Position numbers and translations under genes: made by a program
Shown here: positions 51,987-62,242 of the stretch, in pieces
Numbering within the stretch: position 1 is the stretch's first letter
Layout: the number at the start of each line of letters is the position of its first letter
Notes under the pieces: generated by a model
Seen by the model: the letters and a program-made list of their open reading frames with translations, nothing else
Told to the model about the DNA's origin: nothing
Database searches by the model: none
Assembly: GCF_029542205.1 (NCBI RefSeq)
Contig: NZ_CP113783.1
Location: 4,021,001 to 4,085,000, forward strand
DNA length: 64,000 bases
Origin: Pseudoxanthomonas sp. SE1
GTDB taxonomy: Bacteria > Pseudomonadota > Gammaproteobacteria > Xanthomonadales > Xanthomonadaceae
Reading direction: 5' to 3'

Positions 51987-52367
51987 ATGCCACTGATCAC
52001 CCTGACCGTCCGCAAGCCCAAGGACGACGCATTCAAGTCCTCCGTGCTGGACGCCGTGCATGCTGCGCTGGTCGCGTCGGGCGTGCCGGCCACCGATCGC
52101 TTCCAGCGCGTGCTGGAACTGTCGGCGGAGGATTTCCGCTACGACCCGGCCTATCCGGATGTCGCCGGTGCGCGCGACGAGGACTTCGTTCTGATCGAGA
52201 TCCTGTGGTCGGCAGGACGCAGCGTGAAAGTGAAGAAAGCGCTGCTCGCAGATCTGATGCAGCGCCTGGCCGCCGCCGGCAGGAATCCGGAGAACGTGAT
52301 GGTCTGCTTCAAGGAGACCACGTGGGAGAACTGGGCGTTCGCAGGCGGACGCCTGATCCATACGTGA
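51987..52367 (+). CDS. Tautomerase-family protein
   Basis: 126 residues from ATG 51987. After removal of Met the N-terminal proline (MPLITLTVRK), the general base of tautomerases, is exposed. The length is that of the fused two-unit members. FVLIEILWSAGRSVKVKKALLADLMQRLA marks the second beta-alpha-beta unit, and ETTWENWAFAGGRL closes the family pattern. The reaction is unknown. Convergent to the EF-hand gene with a 6-base gap. Confidence 0.88.
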   Translation: MPLITLTVRKPKDDAFKSSVLDAVHAALVASGVPATDRFQRVLELSAEDFRYDPAYPDVAGARDEDFVLIEILWSAGRSVKVKKALLADLMQRLAAAGRNPENVMVCFKETTWENWAFAGGRLIHT

Positions 52368-52373
52368 GATGGA

Positions 52374-52706
52374 TCAGCGCGGCGGCGCAGCGAGCTCCTT
52401 CTCGCTCAGGAAACCGTTGCCGTCCACGTCCTGCCGCCTGAAGCGGTCGGCAAGTTGCGCCAGGTGCGCTTCGCGGGTGATCGGCTTGCCGCGCCCGCCC
52501 GGCAGTTCGTCCACGGACAGCACACCATCGCGGTTGCGGTCCATGCCGTCGAAGGCATAGCTCATCCAGCCTTGGTATTCGGCCAGGCTGACGCGACCGT
52601 CGTGGTCGGTGTCCATGCGTGCGAGGTAGTCGCCGGTGGCGGTGACCTGGGCCAGTACGGCCACGGGTACGACGGTGAGCAGGAGTGCGGAAAAGAACAG
52701 GCGCAT
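52374..52706 (-). CDS. Secreted EF-hand calcium-binding protein
   Basis: 110 residues from ATG 52706 with a signal peptide (FFSALLLTVVPVAVLA). Three EF-hand loops with D-x-[DN]-x-[DN]-G: DTDHDGRVSLAE, DRNRDGVLSVDE and DVDGNGFLSEKE. A calcium-binding periplasmic or secreted protein, role unknown. Confidence 0.88.
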   Translation of the reverse strand: MRLFFSALLLTVVPVAVLAQVTATGDYLARMDTDHDGRVSLAEYQGWMSYAFDGMDRNRDGVLSVDELPGGRGKPITREAHLAQLADRFRRQDVDGNGFLSEKELAAPPR

Positions 52707-52791
52707 GCCGGCATTGTAGGGCCGCCGGGCATTGCCGTTGTCCGCGACGATTCGGGTACGCTGCACCGGCGACCACGCCCTCCGCCCCACA

Positions 52792-53625
52792 ATGAACCTG
52801 CCAGCATTCCCTGCCGCTGCGACGCTCGCAGCCCCGCTGTTCGAACTGCACCGCGCCACCGTGGTGCGCGGTGCCACACGCGTCCTGCACGAGCTGTCGC
52901 TGACCATCCCGCTGGGCCAGCACACGGCCATCCTCGGCCCGAACGGCTGTGGCAAGTCGACGTTCATCAAGCTGATCAATCGCGAGTTGTATCCCCTGGC
53001 ACGCGAAGGCGACGCGCCGGTGAAGGTGTTCGGCCTGCGACGCTGGAACGTGAACGAACTGCGCAATCGCCTGGGCCTGGTCACCAGCGACCTGACCCGC
53101 GACCTGCAGCAGATGCCGTACCTGCGCGTGGAGGACGCCGTGGTGACGGGCTTCTTCTCCAGCTTCGCGGTGCCTCCGCACCGCCAGGTGGACCCCGGCA
53201 TGCGCGCCCGCGCACGGCACGCACTGGAGCAGGTGCGCGCGACGCCGCTGGCCGACCGCCAGGTGGCGGAATTGTCCACCGGCGAGATGCGGCGCGTGCT
53301 GATCGCGCGGGCACTGGTGCACGAGCCGGAGGCGCTGTTGCTGGACGAGCCCACCGCCGGCCTGGACCTGGTCGCACGGCAACACTTCCTTGATCTGATG
53401 CGCAGCCTGGCGCAGCGCGGCATCACCCTGGTGCTGGTGACCCACCACATCGAGGAGATCATTCCCGAGATCGACCGCGTGCTGCTGCTTCGCAACGGCA
53501 CGGTCCACGCCGACGGCGACCGCGCCACCACGCTGACCGATGCGCAACTGAGCCAGACCTTCGGCGGACCGATCCAGGTGCGCCACGAAGGCGGCTTCTA
53601 CACCGCGATGCCCGCCCATGCCTGA
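52792..53625 (+). CDS. ABC transporter ATP-binding protein
   Basis: 277 residues from ATG 52792. Walker [10 protein letters not shown], signature LSTGEMRR (slightly altered from LSGGQ), Walker [14 protein letters not shown], and the switch histidine in [12 protein letters not shown]. No permease gene is adjacent, so it resembles the stand-alone ABC ATPases (YlmA/ModF-like) found next to mutM. Its last 8 bases overlap mutM. Confidence 0.9.
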   Translation: MNLPAFPAAATLAAPLFELHRATVVRGATRVLHELSLTIPLGQHTAILGPNGCGKSTFIKLINRELYPLAREGDAPVKVFGLRRWNVNELRNRLGLVTSDLTRDLQQMPYLRVEDAVVTGFFSSFAVPPHRQVDPGMRARARHALEQVRATPLADRQVAELSTGEMRRVLIARALVHEPEALLLDEPTAGLDLVARQHFLDLMRSLAQRGITLVLVTHHIEEIIPEIDRVLLLRNGTVHADGDRATTLTDAQLSQTFGGPIQVRHEGGFYTAMPAHA

Positions 53626-54445
53626 GCTGCCCGAGGTCGAAACCACCCGCCGCGGCCTGGCGCCCCACGTGGAGGGGCGCCGCATCCAGGCGGTGACGCT
53701 GCGCAGGCCCGACCTGCGCTGGCCGATCCCCCCGGAGGTGGCACGCGAACTGCCCGGCCAGCGCATCGATGCCGTCCGGCGCCGTGCGAAATACCTCCTG
53801 ATGGACACCGCCGCAGGCAGCGCCGTGCTGCACCTGGGCATGTCCGGCAGCCTGCGCGTGCTGCCGGCCGCTACCCCGGTTGGCGCGCACGACCACGTGG
53901 ACATCGTGCTGGATGGCGAACGTGGCAGGTCCGGCCGGGTGCTGCGCTTCACCGATCCGCGCCGCTTCGGCTGCGTGCTGTGGCAGCCCGTCGGCCAGGT
54001 GCATCCGTTGCTGCAGGGGCTGGGACCGGAGCCGTTGTCGGATGCGTTCGACGGCGACTATCTGTTCGCACTCAGCCGGGGCCGGCGGGCGCCGGTGAAA
54101 ACCTTCCTGATGGACCAGGCCGTGGTGGTGGGGGTAGGCAACATCTACGCGGCGGAAAGCCTGTTCCGTGCCGGCATTTCCCCGCTGCGTGCGGCCGGCA
54201 AGGTGTCGCGGGAACGCTACGCGGCACTGGCCGACGCGGTAAAGGACATCCTTGCCTATGCCATCACGCGGGGCGGGACCACGTTGCGGGATTTCCTCAG
54301 CCCGGACGGCGCTCCCGGCTATTTCGAGCAGGAATTGTCGGCGTATGGCCGGGGCGGCGAAGCCTGTCCGCGCTGCGGCCGGGCAATGAAGCAGGCCACC
54401 ATCGGCCAGCGGACCACGGTCTGGTGCGGGCACTGTCAACGCTGA
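53618..54445 (+). CDS. mutM: Formamidopyrimidine-DNA glycosylase
   Basis: 275 residues from ATG 53618. It excises 8-oxoguanine and other oxidised purines and nicks the [16 protein letters not shown] places the catalytic Pro2 and Glu3, and [11 protein letters not shown] holds the conserved lysine. The void-filling and helix-two-turn-helix region [17 protein letters not shown] is in place, and the C-terminal zinc finger [26 protein letters not shown] is complete. Overlaps the ABC gene by 8 bases. Confidence 0.97.
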   Translation: MPELPEVETTRRGLAPHVEGRRIQAVTLRRPDLRWPIPPEVARELPGQRIDAVRRRAKYLLMDTAAGSAVLHLGMSGSLRVLPAATPVGAHDHVDIVLDGERGRSGRVLRFTDPRRFGCVLWQPVGQVHPLLQGLGPEPLSDAFDGDYLFALSRGRRAPVKTFLMDQAVVVGVGNIYAAESLFRAGISPLRAAGKVSRERYAALADAVKDILAYAITRGGTTLRDFLSPDGAPGYFEQELSAYGRGGEACPRCGRAMKQATIGQRTTVWCGHCQR

Positions 54446-54528
54446 CGGGCCTGGCGGGTTTCTCCTCCCTCACGTCTTGTGAGACAAATGACGTTATATT
54501 CGCGCCCTTGGCATCGTGGGGGAAACGG

Positions 54529-55095
54529 ATGGCCGACGCACCTGACATCACCTTGTGGCTGGACTCGGCCCGCAGCGGCGATCGCGCCGCGCTGGACCGC
54601 GTGCTGGCCACGCTGTACCAGGAGCTGCACACCATGGCGCGCCGCCAGCTGTCGGGCCAGCATGGCTACACCCTGGACGCGACCGCGCTGGTGCACGAGT
54701 CCTACCTGAAGCTGCTCGGCTCCACCGGCACCGCCAAGTTCGAGGATCGCGCGCACTTCTTCGCGTACGCCGCCTCGTCGATGCGCAGCGTGGTGGTGGA
54801 CTACGCCCGCAGCCGGCTGGCGCGCAAGCGCGGCGGCGACCTCAAGCGCGTGGCGGACATCCCCGAAGAAGTGGAAGGCAACCTGCGCCTGGACGAGGAC
54901 ATGCTGGCGCTGAACGACGCGCTGGAGAAGCTGGCTTCCGCCGACGAACGCCTGGCGCAGGTGGTCGAGATGCGTTACTTCGCCGGCCTGTCCGAACTGG
55001 AGATCGCCGAGTTGCTGCAGCGCTCCGAGCGCAGCATCCGGCGCGACTGGCAGAAGGCGCGCATGTTCCTGCTGTCGGTCATGCAGGACAGCTGA
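54529..55095 (+). CDS. ECF-type sigma-70 family factor (TIGR02999-like)
   Basis: 188 residues from ATG 54529. Region 2 is ALVHESYLKLLGS ... DRAHFFAYAASSMRSVVVDYARSR. Region 4 is ADERLAQVVEMRYFAGLSELEIAELLQRSERSIRRDWQKARMFL. This sigma type is commonly paired with Ser/Thr kinases, as here (next gene, 24 bases later). A TATATT at 54495-54500 is a possible -10, but I could not find a matching -35. No anti-sigma gene is adjacent. Confidence 0.9.
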   Translation: MADAPDITLWLDSARSGDRAALDRVLATLYQELHTMARRQLSGQHGYTLDATALVHESYLKLLGSTGTAKFEDRAHFFAYAASSMRSVVVDYARSRLARKRGGDLKRVADIPEEVEGNLRLDEDMLALNDALEKLASADERLAQVVEMRYFAGLSELEIAELLQRSERSIRRDWQKARMFLLSVMQDS

Positions 55096-55119
55096 GACCC
55101 GTACTGCGCGCCCGCCGAG

Positions 55120-57924
55120 ATGGACGCCGAACGCTGGCAACGCTTGTCCCCGCTGCTGGACATCCTGCTGGAACTCGATCCGGACGCCCGCGCGCAGCAA
55201 CTGGAAATCCTGCGCGCCGACGACCCCGATGCCGCGCGCGAGCTGGAGAAACTGCTCGCCCTGGAAGAAGAAGGCGACGACTTCATCGACCAGCCCCTGG
55301 TCGACAAACCGGGCCAGCTGAAGCCCGGCATGCGCGTGGGGCCCTACCAGCTGGAATCAATGCTGGGCGAAGGCGGCATGGGCATGGTGTGGCTGGCCTC
55401 GCGTGCGGACGGCCTGTACCAGCGCCGCGTCGCGCTGAAGCTGCTTCGCCCCGGCCTTGCCGATCCCAACCTGCGCCTGCGCTTCACCCGCGAACGCGAG
55501 ATCCTCGCGCGCCTGGAGCATCCGAACATCGCGCGCCTGCTGGACGCCGGCATCGGCAGCGAGGGCCAGCCGTACCTGGCGCTGGAATACGTGGAAGGCG
55601 TGTCGATCACCGACTACTGCCTGGCCAACAACATCGGCCTGGACGCGCGGCTGACGCTGTTCCTGCAGATCTGTGAAGCGGTCAGCCATGCGCACGCGAA
55701 CCTGATCGTCCACCGCGACCTCAAACCATCCAACATCCTGGTCACGCCCAATGGCGAGGTGCGGCTGCTGGACTTCGGCATCGCCAAGCTGCTCGACGAC
55801 CCCGAGCCCGCGCCCGTGCATCCGCGCACCGAAGTGCGCGCCTTCACCCTGCACTACGCGGCACCGGAGCAGGTACGCGGCGAACTCGTCACCACCATGA
55901 CCGACGTGTATTCGCTGGGCGTGGTGCTGTACGAACTGATCGCGGACACCAAGCCGTATCGCCTGCGCCGGCAGACCGATGCCGAATGGGAGCAGGCGAT
56001 CCTCGCCGTCGAGCCGTTGAAGCCCTCGGTGGCGACACTGCGCACCACCGACGGCAGCCGCAGCCGATGCCCGGATGCGCGCCGCAACGCACGCAGGCTG
56101 GCCGGCGACCTGGACAACATCGCGCTCAAGGCCCTGCAGAAGGCGCCGGAGCAGCGCTATCCGTCCGTCGAAGCGATGTCGCAGGACCTGCGGCGGCACA
56201 TCGAGGGGCGTCCCGTGCTGGCCCGCCCGCAGAGCGTGGGCTACCGGCTGCACAAGTACCTCATCCGGCAACGCTGGACGCTCGCCTTCGGTGGCTTGGC
56301 GGCTTTCGTGCTGGTGACAGCACTGGCGGTGAGCCTCTGGCAGGGTCGCCAGGCGATGCGCGAGGCGGCGCGCGCGCAGGCCATGCAGGATTTCGTGATC
56401 GGCTTGTTCGACAACGCCAGCGCATCGCAGCAGGGCAACACCTTCGATGCGCGCGAGCTGCTGGCGGCCGGCGAACGGCGTGGCGCACGCGAACTCGCGA
56501 ACCAGCCACGCGCGCAGGCCGAACTGCTGGGCGTGATCGCCCGCCTCCGACTCGGCCTGGGCGACTACCACGAATCGCTCGCGCTGCTGGAAAAGCAGGC
56601 GCGGGTACTCGCGATAACCAACGATGCGCCCGACAGCCTGCGCCTGCAGGCCGCCACCCAGCACGGGCGCGTGCTGCGCCTGCTCGGCCGTTCGCGCCAG
56701 TGCGTGCTGGTGATGGCACCGATGGAGGCGCGGCTGGCATCGCTCGATTCCAGGTTGCCGCTTCCGGTGGCCGAGTTCCGGTCGCAGAACGGACGCTGCC
56801 GTGCCGACGCCGGTGAGAAACAGGTGGCGCGGCAGATGTTCGACGGCTCGCTGGAGATCCGCCGCGCCCTGAAGGACGAAGCGGGCGTTGCGGAAAACAT
56901 GCGCGACCTGGCCCAGCTGGATGTCGAACTGGGCAATGCGGATGCGGGCGCACGCGGTTATCGGGCCGCATTGGCGCACCTGCAGGCGCACGGCCATGCG
57001 CGGCATACGCTGGCCATCGAGATCCAGCGCAGCCTGGCCTTGTTGTACCGCAACCGCGGCGACACGGATGCGGCACTGGCCTCGTTCCAGCGCGCGCGCG
57101 CGCTGTCCGAGGACATCCATGGCGCGCGTCATCCGCTCACCCAGGCCCTGCGCCGCCACATCGCGGCCGTGCAGGTCGACCTGGGCCAGCTGCGTGAAGC
57201 CGACGAGGAACTTGGACGCCTGCATGCGATGACGCTGGAGTCACTGGGCCCGCAGCACCGCGACACGGCGTCGAGCTGGAATTCGATGGGCATCATCGCG
57301 TGGGAACGGGGCGACAACGAGACCGCGGTACGTAATGTCGCCCGCGCCGTCGGCATCTGGCGCAGCAGCGAGAGCCTGCAGATCCTGCCCGGCGGCCTGT
57401 TCAACTACGGCATGGTGCTGCACAGCGCTGGCCGCCATGACGAGGCGCTGGCCGCGCTGGAAGAATCGCGGCGGATGCGGGTGGCGACCATCGGCGCCAG
57501 CCATGCATTGATCGGCGAGACGGACCGCATGATCGGCGAAGTGCTGGCCGCCAAGGGCGACCTTCGGGGCGCCAGCGCGCGCTTCGATCGCGCCGTGCGC
57601 CTGACCCGCGTGGGCTTCGGTCCGGAGCATCCGCGCACCTGGTTCGCCGAACTGTCCATGGCCCGTCACCTGACGCGGCTGGGACGCCCGCAGGACGCCA
57701 TCGCCCCACTGGAAGGACTGACGCGCCATGAGGGTGGCGGCAGCGAAGCGCCGAAGCTGCGCTGGCTCGCCCGCGCCTATCTGGCCGAAGCGCGTTGCGG
57801 CATGGGCGAGAAGGAACGCGCGCGGCGCGAGCTGGATGCCCTGGCGGGAGAACTTCGCAGCGCCCTGCCTGATGGCGGCATCATTCCGCGCGAGGTCACC
57901 GACCTGCGCACCGCCTGCCGTTGA
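55120..57924 (+). CDS. Membrane Ser/Thr protein kinase with TPR-like repeats
   Basis: 934 residues. A short N-terminal acidic region is followed by a kinase domain (~75-370): LGEGGMGMVW glycine loop, VALKLL lysine, HRDLKPSN catalytic loop (198-205), DFG at 218-220 and APEQV. One membrane helix lies at about 388-408 (GGLAAFVLVTALAVSLW). The C-terminal ~500 residues are helical TPR-like repeats (LALLYRNRGDTDAALASFQRARAL and similar) facing the periplasm. It is coupled to the ECF sigma gene, with which it probably forms a signalling pair. Confidence 0.9.
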   Translation: MDAERWQRLSPLLDILLELDPDARAQQLEILRADDPDAARELEKLLALEEEGDDFIDQPLVDKPGQLKPGMRVGPYQLESMLGEGGMGMVWLASRADGLYQRRVALKLLRPGLADPNLRLRFTREREILARLEHPNIARLLDAGIGSEGQPYLALEYVEGVSITDYCLANNIGLDARLTLFLQICEAVSHAHANLIVHRDLKPSNILVTPNGEVRLLDFGIAKLLDDPEPAPVHPRTEVRAFTLHYAAPEQVRGELVTTMTDVYSLGVVLYELIADTKPYRLRRQTDAEWEQAILAVEPLKPSVATLRTTDGSRSRCPDARRNARRLAGDLDNIALKALQKAPEQRYPSVEAMSQDLRRHIEGRPVLARPQSVGYRLHKYLIRQRWTLAFGGLAAFVLVTALAVSLWQGRQAMREAARAQAMQDFVIGLFDNASASQQGNTFDARELLAAGERRGARELANQPRAQAELLGVIARLRLGLGDYHESLALLEKQARVLAITNDAPDSLRLQAATQHGRVLRLLGRSRQCVLVMAPMEARLASLDSRLPLPVAEFRSQNGRCRADAGEKQVARQMFDGSLEIRRALKDEAGVAENMRDLAQLDVELGNADAGARGYRAALAHLQAHGHARHTLAIEIQRSLALLYRNRGDTDAALASFQRARALSEDIHGARHPLTQALRRHIAAVQVDLGQLREADEELGRLHAMTLESLGPQHRDTASSWNSMGIIAWERGDNETAVRNVARAVGIWRSSESLQILPGGLFNYGMVLHSAGRHDEALAALEESRRMRVATIGASHALIGETDRMIGEVLAAKGDLRGASARFDRAVRLTRVGFGPEHPRTWFAELSMARHLTRLGRPQDAIAPLEGLTRHEGGGSEAPKLRWLARAYLAEARCGMGEKERARRELDALAGELRSALPDGGIIPREVTDLRTACR

Positions 57925-57930
57925 GGCGGG

Positions 57931-58554
57931 TCACTCCAGCAACAACCCCGGCTGTTGCGGATCGATGCGACCTTCGCCGCGTGCGATCTTCTTGAACTCC
58001 GCGCGACTGACCGAGACATAGCGTTCGTTGCCGCCGATCTCCACCTGCGGCCCATCCTGCACGGCGAGCCCCTGCTCATTGACCCGCACGGTCATGATGG
58101 CCTTCTTGCCGGTGTGGCAGATGGTCTTGATCTCGCTGATCTCGTCCGCCCAGGCCAGCAGGTACTGGCTGCCTTCGAACAGCTCGCCGCGGAAGTCGGT
58201 GCGCAGGCCGTAACACAGCACGGGGATGCGCAGCGCGTCCACCACCTCGCTGAGCTGCCAGACCTGGGCGCGACTGAGGAACTGCGCTTCGTCCACCAGC
58301 ACGCAGTCGAGCTTGCCGTGCGCGGCGATGTCGTCGCGAATCCGGCGCTCCAAGTCATCCTCGCGCTCGAACGCCACCGCATCGGCGCGCAGACCGATGC
58401 GCGACGCCACCACGCCGGCTCCGGCACGGTCGTCCAGCCGCGGGGTCAGGATCGCCACGCGCATCCCGCGCTCGCGGTAGTTGTGCGCCGACTGCAGCAG
58501 CGTGGTGGTCTTGCCGGCGTTCATCGCCGAATAGTAGAAGTAGAGCTTGGCCAT
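57931..58554 (-). CDS. tdk: Thymidine kinase
   Basis: 207 residues from ATG 58554 ([22 protein letters not shown]-loop ~8-16). It phosphorylates thymidine in nucleotide salvage. [16 protein letters not shown] is the Walker [16 protein letters not shown] the conserved mid-section, and [12 protein letters not shown] the lasso region. Around the usual zinc site only one cysteine is visible (ICHTGKKAI), a variant of the common CxxC. Ends 6 bases after the convergent kinase gene. Confidence 0.95.
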   Translation of the reverse strand: MAKLYFYYSAMNAGKTTTLLQSAHNYRERGMRVAILTPRLDDRAGAGVVASRIGLRADAVAFEREDDLERRIRDDIAAHGKLDCVLVDEAQFLSRAQVWQLSEVVDALRIPVLCYGLRTDFRGELFEGSQYLLAWADEISEIKTICHTGKKAIMTVRVNEQGLAVQDGPQVEIGGNERYVSVSRAEFKKIARGEGRIDPQQPGLLLE

Positions 58555-58586
58555 GCCGCCATTGTAAAACGGGCAGGCGCCCCCGC

Positions 58587-59294
58587 TTATCCGCCTTCGG
58601 GCGCCTTCACCGGCTCCACCTCGCCCACGTCGACCTTGCCTCTCATGGGCGCCTTCCAGATCGCGTCCTGCAGCCGCCAGTAGTGCTCGGGCTGCCAGTA
58701 CTTGCGGTCGTAGTACTGGTCGCCTCGCACCGTCATGCCGGTGCCGGCCAGCGGCCCGGTGTGGGGAATGATGGTCAGATTGCCGACGTAGCCGACGCGG
58801 CTGCCGGTCATGCTGCGCGTGGCCCGCCGCAGGATCTTTTCCAGCCGCGGCTTGGCCGCCTCGTCGCCGTATTCGGCCAGGATCGCCTGCCCGCGCTCGA
58901 TGGCCTCCTTGCGCTGCACGTCGTCCAGTCGCGCCCAGTAGAACTCGCGCTGGGCGAGGAAGTCCGGATAGAGCCGCTCGGCCGCGATGTCCATCCATGC
59001 GTAGGCGATGGCGCGATCCTGCGCGACGCCGGTGCCCTGCCAGTACATGTCCGCGATGATCGCCTGCGAGGGCTTGTCGGCATGAAGAGCCGCACGCATG
59101 AACCGTTCCAGCGCGCCGGCATAGTCTTGCTGTTCGTAAGCGCGCGCACCCTCCGACCGCCAGCGCAGGTCGGGGTGCGCGGCCAGGAAGCCTTCGGTCA
59201 ACACCGCCTGGTCGAGCTTCGGCTCCTGGGCCATCGCCGGCCGCATCGGCAACAGGGCCACCATGATCAACACACAGCAACGGAGGGCATTCAT
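58587..59294 (-). CDS. Sel1-like repeat periplasmic protein
   Basis: 235 residues from ATG 59294. A signal peptide ([16 protein letters not shown]) is followed by Sel1/TPR-like helices: [26 protein letters not shown] and [29 protein letters not shown]. The C-terminal part ([22 protein letters not shown] ... [12 protein letters not shown]) is unlike Sel1. A protein-interaction role is likely; specific function unknown. Confidence 0.75.
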   Translation of the reverse strand: MNALRCCVLIMVALLPMRPAMAQEPKLDQAVLTEGFLAAHPDLRWRSEGARAYEQQDYAGALERFMRAALHADKPSQAIIADMYWQGTGVAQDRAIAYAWMDIAAERLYPDFLAQREFYWARLDDVQRKEAIERGQAILAEYGDEAAKPRLEKILRRATRSMTGSRVGYVGNLTIIPHTGPLAGTGMTVRGDQYYDRKYWQPEHYWRLQDAIWKAPMRGKVDVGEVEPVKAPEGG

Positions 59295-59368
59295 GGCGAT
59301 ACGCCTGCATCCGGAAGCCTGGAGTGTCGACATGCTAGGAGAAGCAGGGCGCCGTTGTCTGTAAACTG

Positions 59369-61369
59369 ATGGCCTACGCAGAAGTACGCCCCATGCACGG
59401 TCTCAACCCCCCCCAACGCGCCGCCGTCCTTCACAGCAAGGGCCCCCTGCTCGTGCTAGCGGGCGCCGGCAGCGGCAAGACGCGTGTGATCGTGGAGAAG
59501 ATCGCGCACCTGATCGCGGGCAACCACTTCCCGGCGCGCCGGATCGCGGCGATCACCTTCACCAACAAGTCCGCCAAGGAAATGCGCGAACGCGTGTCCA
59601 AGCGGATCAAGGGCGACGCGGCCGAAGGGCTGACGATCTGCACCTTCCACGCGCTCGGACTGAAATTCCTGCAGATCGAACACGCCTCCGTGGGCCTGAA
59701 GCGCGGGTTCTCCATCTTCGACGCCGACGACGCCAGCGCACAGGTGAAGGACCTGATGTACGGCGCCAAACCCGACGACGTGGAAGCGGCGAAAAACCTG
59801 ATCTCCCGCGCGAAGAACGCCGGCCTGTCGCCCGAAGAGGCCCTTGCCGAAGCGCGCACCAACCGCGAGAAGGAAGCCGCACTGCTGTACCAGCGATACC
59901 AGGACAGGCTGACCACGTTCAATGCGGTGGACTTCGACGACCTGATCCGCCTGCCGGTACAGATCCTGGAGAACAATCCCGAGATCACCGCGGCGTGGCG
60001 CGAACGCATCGGCTATCTGCTGGTCGACGAATGCCAGGACACCAACGACGCGCAGTACCGCCTGCTGAAGGCGATCGCCGGTGAACGCGGCGACTTCACC
60101 TGCGTGGGCGACGACGACCAGAGCATCTATGCCTGGCGCGGCGCGAACCCCGATAACCTGCTGCAGATGGCGAAGGATTATCCGGCGCTGCAGATCGTCA
60201 AGCTGGAACAGAACTACCGCTGCAGCAACCGCGTGCTGCGTGCGGCCAATGCGCTGATCGCGAACAACCCGCACGAACATCCGAAGGCGCTGTGGAGCGA
60301 CCAGGCCGACGGCGAGCGCATCCGCGTGTGGGAGTGCCGCGACAACGAACACGAGGCGGAGAAGGTCGCCGCCGAGATCTCGTTCGTACATGCATCCAAG
60401 AGCGCGGCATGGAGCGATTTCTGCATCCTGTTCCGCGGCAACCACCAGTCACGCGCGCTGGAAAAGGCGTTGCAGCTGCTGCGCATTCCCTACCACCTGA
60501 CGGGCGGCACTGCGTTCCTGGAGCGGCAGGAAGTGAAGGATGCGATGTCGTGGCTGCGCCTGCTGGTGAACCCGGACGACGATGCGGCTTTCCTGCGTGC
60601 CGTGCAGTCGCCCAAGCGCGAGGTCGGTGCCACGTCGCTGGCGAAACTCGCCGAGATGGCGCAGCACGCGCACCTGCCGCTGTCGCGTGCCGCCGAGTCC
60701 ATGGGCGCGCTGAAGGCCCTGCCGCCACGCGCGGCCAATGGCCTCAGTGCCTTCGTCGACATCATCCGCGACCTGCGCCGGCATGCCGAGGAACTGCCAC
60801 CGGCCGACCTGGTGCGCCGGTTGAGCGAACGCTCCGGACTGCTGGCCGACCTGCGCGCGCAATGCAAGGACGAAGCCTCGTTCCAGCGTCGCCGCGCCAA
60901 CCTGGACGAACTGGCGGACTGGTTCGAAGGGGGGCCGCGTGGCAGCTCCGCGGGCGACCTGGCCGCGCAACTCGCGCTGCTGTCGCGCAACGACAAGGAC
61001 GACGGCGGCAACCAGGTGCGCCTGATGAGCCTGCACGCAGCGAAGGGGTTGGAGTTCCGCTACGTCTTCATCGTCGGTTGCGAAGACGGCACGCTGCCGC
61101 ACGAAACCAGCGTGGAGGAAGGCAACCTGCAGGAAGAGCGGCGCCTGATGTACGTGGGCATCACCCGCGCCAAGGAACAGCTGTGGCTGAGCCACAACCG
61201 CGAGACGCGTCGCTTCGGCGAACGCCTACGCCTGCAGCCCAGCCGCTTCATCGATGAACTGCCTGCCGACGAACTCCAGCGCGACGGTGCAGACCCGGTG
61301 GCGGATGCGGAACGCAAGAAGGAGCGCGCCAGCGCCGGCCTGGCCGCGATCCAGGCGATGTTCGACTGA
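59369..61369 (+). CDS. rep: ATP-dependent DNA helicase Rep
   Basis: 666 residues from ATG 59369, or 658 from ATG 59393 (MHGLNPPQRAAVL), which matches the usual Rep start better. UvrD/Rep superfamily 1 helicase motifs: LAGAGSGKT (I), ITFTNKSAKEM (Ia), LLVDECQDTN (II), CVGDDDQSIYAWRGA (III), LEQNYR (IV), LMSLHAAKGLEF (V) and YVGITRAKEQL (VI). It helps replication forks pass bound proteins. Length is that of Rep. Confidence 0.96.
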   Translation: MAYAEVRPMHGLNPPQRAAVLHSKGPLLVLAGAGSGKTRVIVEKIAHLIAGNHFPARRIAAITFTNKSAKEMRERVSKRIKGDAAEGLTICTFHALGLKFLQIEHASVGLKRGFSIFDADDASAQVKDLMYGAKPDDVEAAKNLISRAKNAGLSPEEALAEARTNREKEAALLYQRYQDRLTTFNAVDFDDLIRLPVQILENNPEITAAWRERIGYLLVDECQDTNDAQYRLLKAIAGERGDFTCVGDDDQSIYAWRGANPDNLLQMAKDYPALQIVKLEQNYRCSNRVLRAANALIANNPHEHPKALWSDQADGERIRVWECRDNEHEAEKVAAEISFVHASKSAAWSDFCILFRGNHQSRALEKALQLLRIPYHLTGGTAFLERQEVKDAMSWLRLLVNPDDDAAFLRAVQSPKREVGATSLAKLAEMAQHAHLPLSRAAESMGALKALPPRAANGLSAFVDIIRDLRRHAEELPPADLVRRLSERSGLLADLRAQCKDEASFQRRRANLDELADWFEGGPRGSSAGDLAAQLALLSRNDKDDGGNQVRLMSLHAAKGLEFRYVFIVGCEDGTLPHETSVEEGNLQEERRLMYVGITRAKEQLWLSHNRETRRFGERLRLQPSRFIDELPADELQRDGADPVADAERKKERASAGLAAIQAMFD

Positions 61370-61427
61370 GCCACGCAGCGCGTGCTTGCGCTACGCTGCG
61401 CGACATCGCAGGCAAGCGGAGCGCGAC

Positions 61428-61814
61428 ATGACACGCGACAGCAGGATATGGCGGTGGATCGGATTCCTGATCGCCTTCGTCGGCGTAGGCTTCCCCTACT
61501 GGCAACTCGCCCCGGAACTGGCCGGGTTGCCGCGCGCACTCTACGGCCCCGGGCTGGTGGCGGTCGGCGTGGTGGCCATGCTGCTGCGCGCGTTCGGCAC
61601 CGGACGCTTCCTGCCGCTGTGGCTGTTGATCGCGACGGCCGTGCCGGCCGCAGTCCTCGTGCGGCTCGGCCTGAACGCCTTCCGTGGCATGGAAGGCCCA
61701 GGCATGGCAGTCGCCGATGTCGCCGTCGGCCTGGTACTGGGATTGGCGACCGCTTTCATCGGCATGCTCGTCGGCAGCCTGTTCCTGCTGCGCAGCAGCC
61801 GGCGCCCCGGGTGA
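61428..61814 (+). CDS. Small membrane protein, unknown function
   Basis: 128 residues from ATG 61428. Four hydrophobic segments (about 10-30, 38-57, 62-80 and 92-120) with a basic tail. It lies 58 bases after rep. No family recognised. Confidence 0.6.
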   Translation: MTRDSRIWRWIGFLIAFVGVGFPYWQLAPELAGLPRALYGPGLVAVGVVAMLLRAFGTGRFLPLWLLIATAVPAAVLVRLGLNAFRGMEGPGMAVADVAVGLVLGLATAFIGMLVGSLFLLRSSRRPG

Positions 61815-61848
61815 TGTCCTCCATTCAACTTACTGACAAGGCACACCT

Positions 61849-62223
61849 ATGACACCGCACCTGTCCGGGATCCGCCAGATCGCCATCACCGTGAGCGACG
61901 TGGAGGCTGCGCTGGGCTTCTATCGCGATGCGCTGGGGCTGACGTTCCTGTTCCAGCCCGCCGCGCAGCTGGCATTCCTTGATGCCGGCGGCATTCGCCT
62001 GATGCTGACCACGCCGCAGGGCGCGGGCGCGGTGGGTGCCAACTCGATCCTCTACTTCACGGTGCAGGACATCGCCTCCACCCAGGCGACGCTGGTCGCG
62101 CGCGGCGCGACGGAAGAACGGCCACCACAACTCGCCGCACGCATGCCGGACCACGAACTCTGGACCGGCTTCCTGCGTGATCCGGACGGCAACCTGGTGG
62201 GATTGATGGAAGAGAAGCGCTGA
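61849..62223 (+). CDS. VOC superfamily protein (glyoxalase-like)
   Basis: 124 residues from ATG 61849. Paired beta-alpha-beta-beta-beta units with IRQIAITVSDVEAALGFYRDALGL, AFLDAGGIRLMLT, SILYFTVQDIAST and WTGFLRDPDGNLVGLMEEKR. The closing DPDGN-x3-L(M)E is typical. The substrate is unknown. Confidence 0.9.
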   Translation: MTPHLSGIRQIAITVSDVEAALGFYRDALGLTFLFQPAAQLAFLDAGGIRLMLTTPQGAGAVGANSILYFTVQDIASTQATLVARGATEERPPQLAARMPDHELWTGFLRDPDGNLVGLMEEKR

Positions 62224-62242
62224 CGGGAAACGGGAGCCGGAC

